From: Xanthomonas translucens pv. translucens DSM 18974
GTDB lineage: Bacteria > Pseudomonadota > Gammaproteobacteria > Xanthomonadales > Xanthomonadaceae
DNA: 7,523 nucleotides
Direction: 5' to 3'
NCBI RefSeq assembly: GCF_000331775.1
Contig: NZ_CAPJ01000279.1
Location: 1 to 7,523, forward strand
Below are positions 7,472 to 7,523 of the stretch, one piece after another; the stretch's first letter is position 1; every line of letters begins with the position of its first letter. The notes beneath the pieces were generated by a model. It saw only the letters and a program-made list of their open reading frames with translations. It was not told the origin of the DNA and searched no databases. The translations under genes were made by a program, and so were the position numbers.

Positions 7472-7523
7472 GGCGATGCGCGCGACCATGCTGCCCGCCG
7501 CCGGCCAGCGCGGCAACGCGCCC
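7472..7523. other. Short tail after leuA, nothing callable
   Basis: The 52 bases after the leuA stop show no clear terminator hairpin. Two in-frame ATGs occur at 7476 and 7488 and stay open to the window edge, but neither has a well-placed ribosome-binding site and the stretch is too short to judge. Confidence 0.4.

Noticed and set aside
7476..7523. Start of a new gene after leuA
   Set aside because: There are two possible ATGs but no ribosome-binding site at a good distance, and too few codons to recognise a product.

Overview
The window is GC-rich gammaproteobacterial chromosome and looks like a Xanthomonadaceae genome (Xanthomonas or a close relative). This rests on the gene order ilvC-ilvG-ilvM-ilvA-leuA, the short class I ketol-acid reductoisomerase, the short threonine dehydratase, and an intergenic element built from inverted GGGGACC-type heptads. 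The genus is an inference from recalled family and genome patterns, not from a search.

Layout. Positions 1-970, minus strand: the first 323 codons of a soluble PAS-containing chemoreceptor-like protein, cut by the window edge. Positions 971-1318: a divergent intergenic region with no gene. Positions 1319-1540: a compact control region for the biosynthetic operon. It has a TTGACA promoter, a 42-residue leader peptide ORF with the run LLVLVLI, mutually exclusive RNA pairings (1:2 and 2:3), and an intrinsic terminator followed by a T run. Positions 1606-7471, plus strand: five structural genes, ilvC, ilvG, ilvM, ilvA and leuA. A repeat element of about 180 bp lies between ilvM and ilvA. The last 52 bases hold nothing that can be called.

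How the genes work together. IlvA makes 2-oxobutyrate from threonine. IlvG with IlvM makes acetolactate or acetohydroxybutyrate. IlvC rearranges and reduces these toward valine and isoleucine. LeuA draws off 2-oxoisovalerate into the leucine branch. ilvD (dihydroxyacid dehydratase) and ilvE (transaminase) are needed for the pathway but are not in this window. The leader peptide carries Leu, Val and Ile codons together, which fits an operon feeding all three amino acids.

Most interesting points. (1) The attenuator can be read to base-pair detail, and the promoter places the predicted transcript start at about the first base of the leader-peptide ATG, so the leader peptide is probably translated from a leaderless mRNA. 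(2) A heptad inverted-repeat element sits inside the operon just before ilvA, and its core may supply an alternative ribosome-binding site and GTG start. (3) The ketol-acid reductoisomerase cofactor loop lacks the usual phosphate-binding serines.
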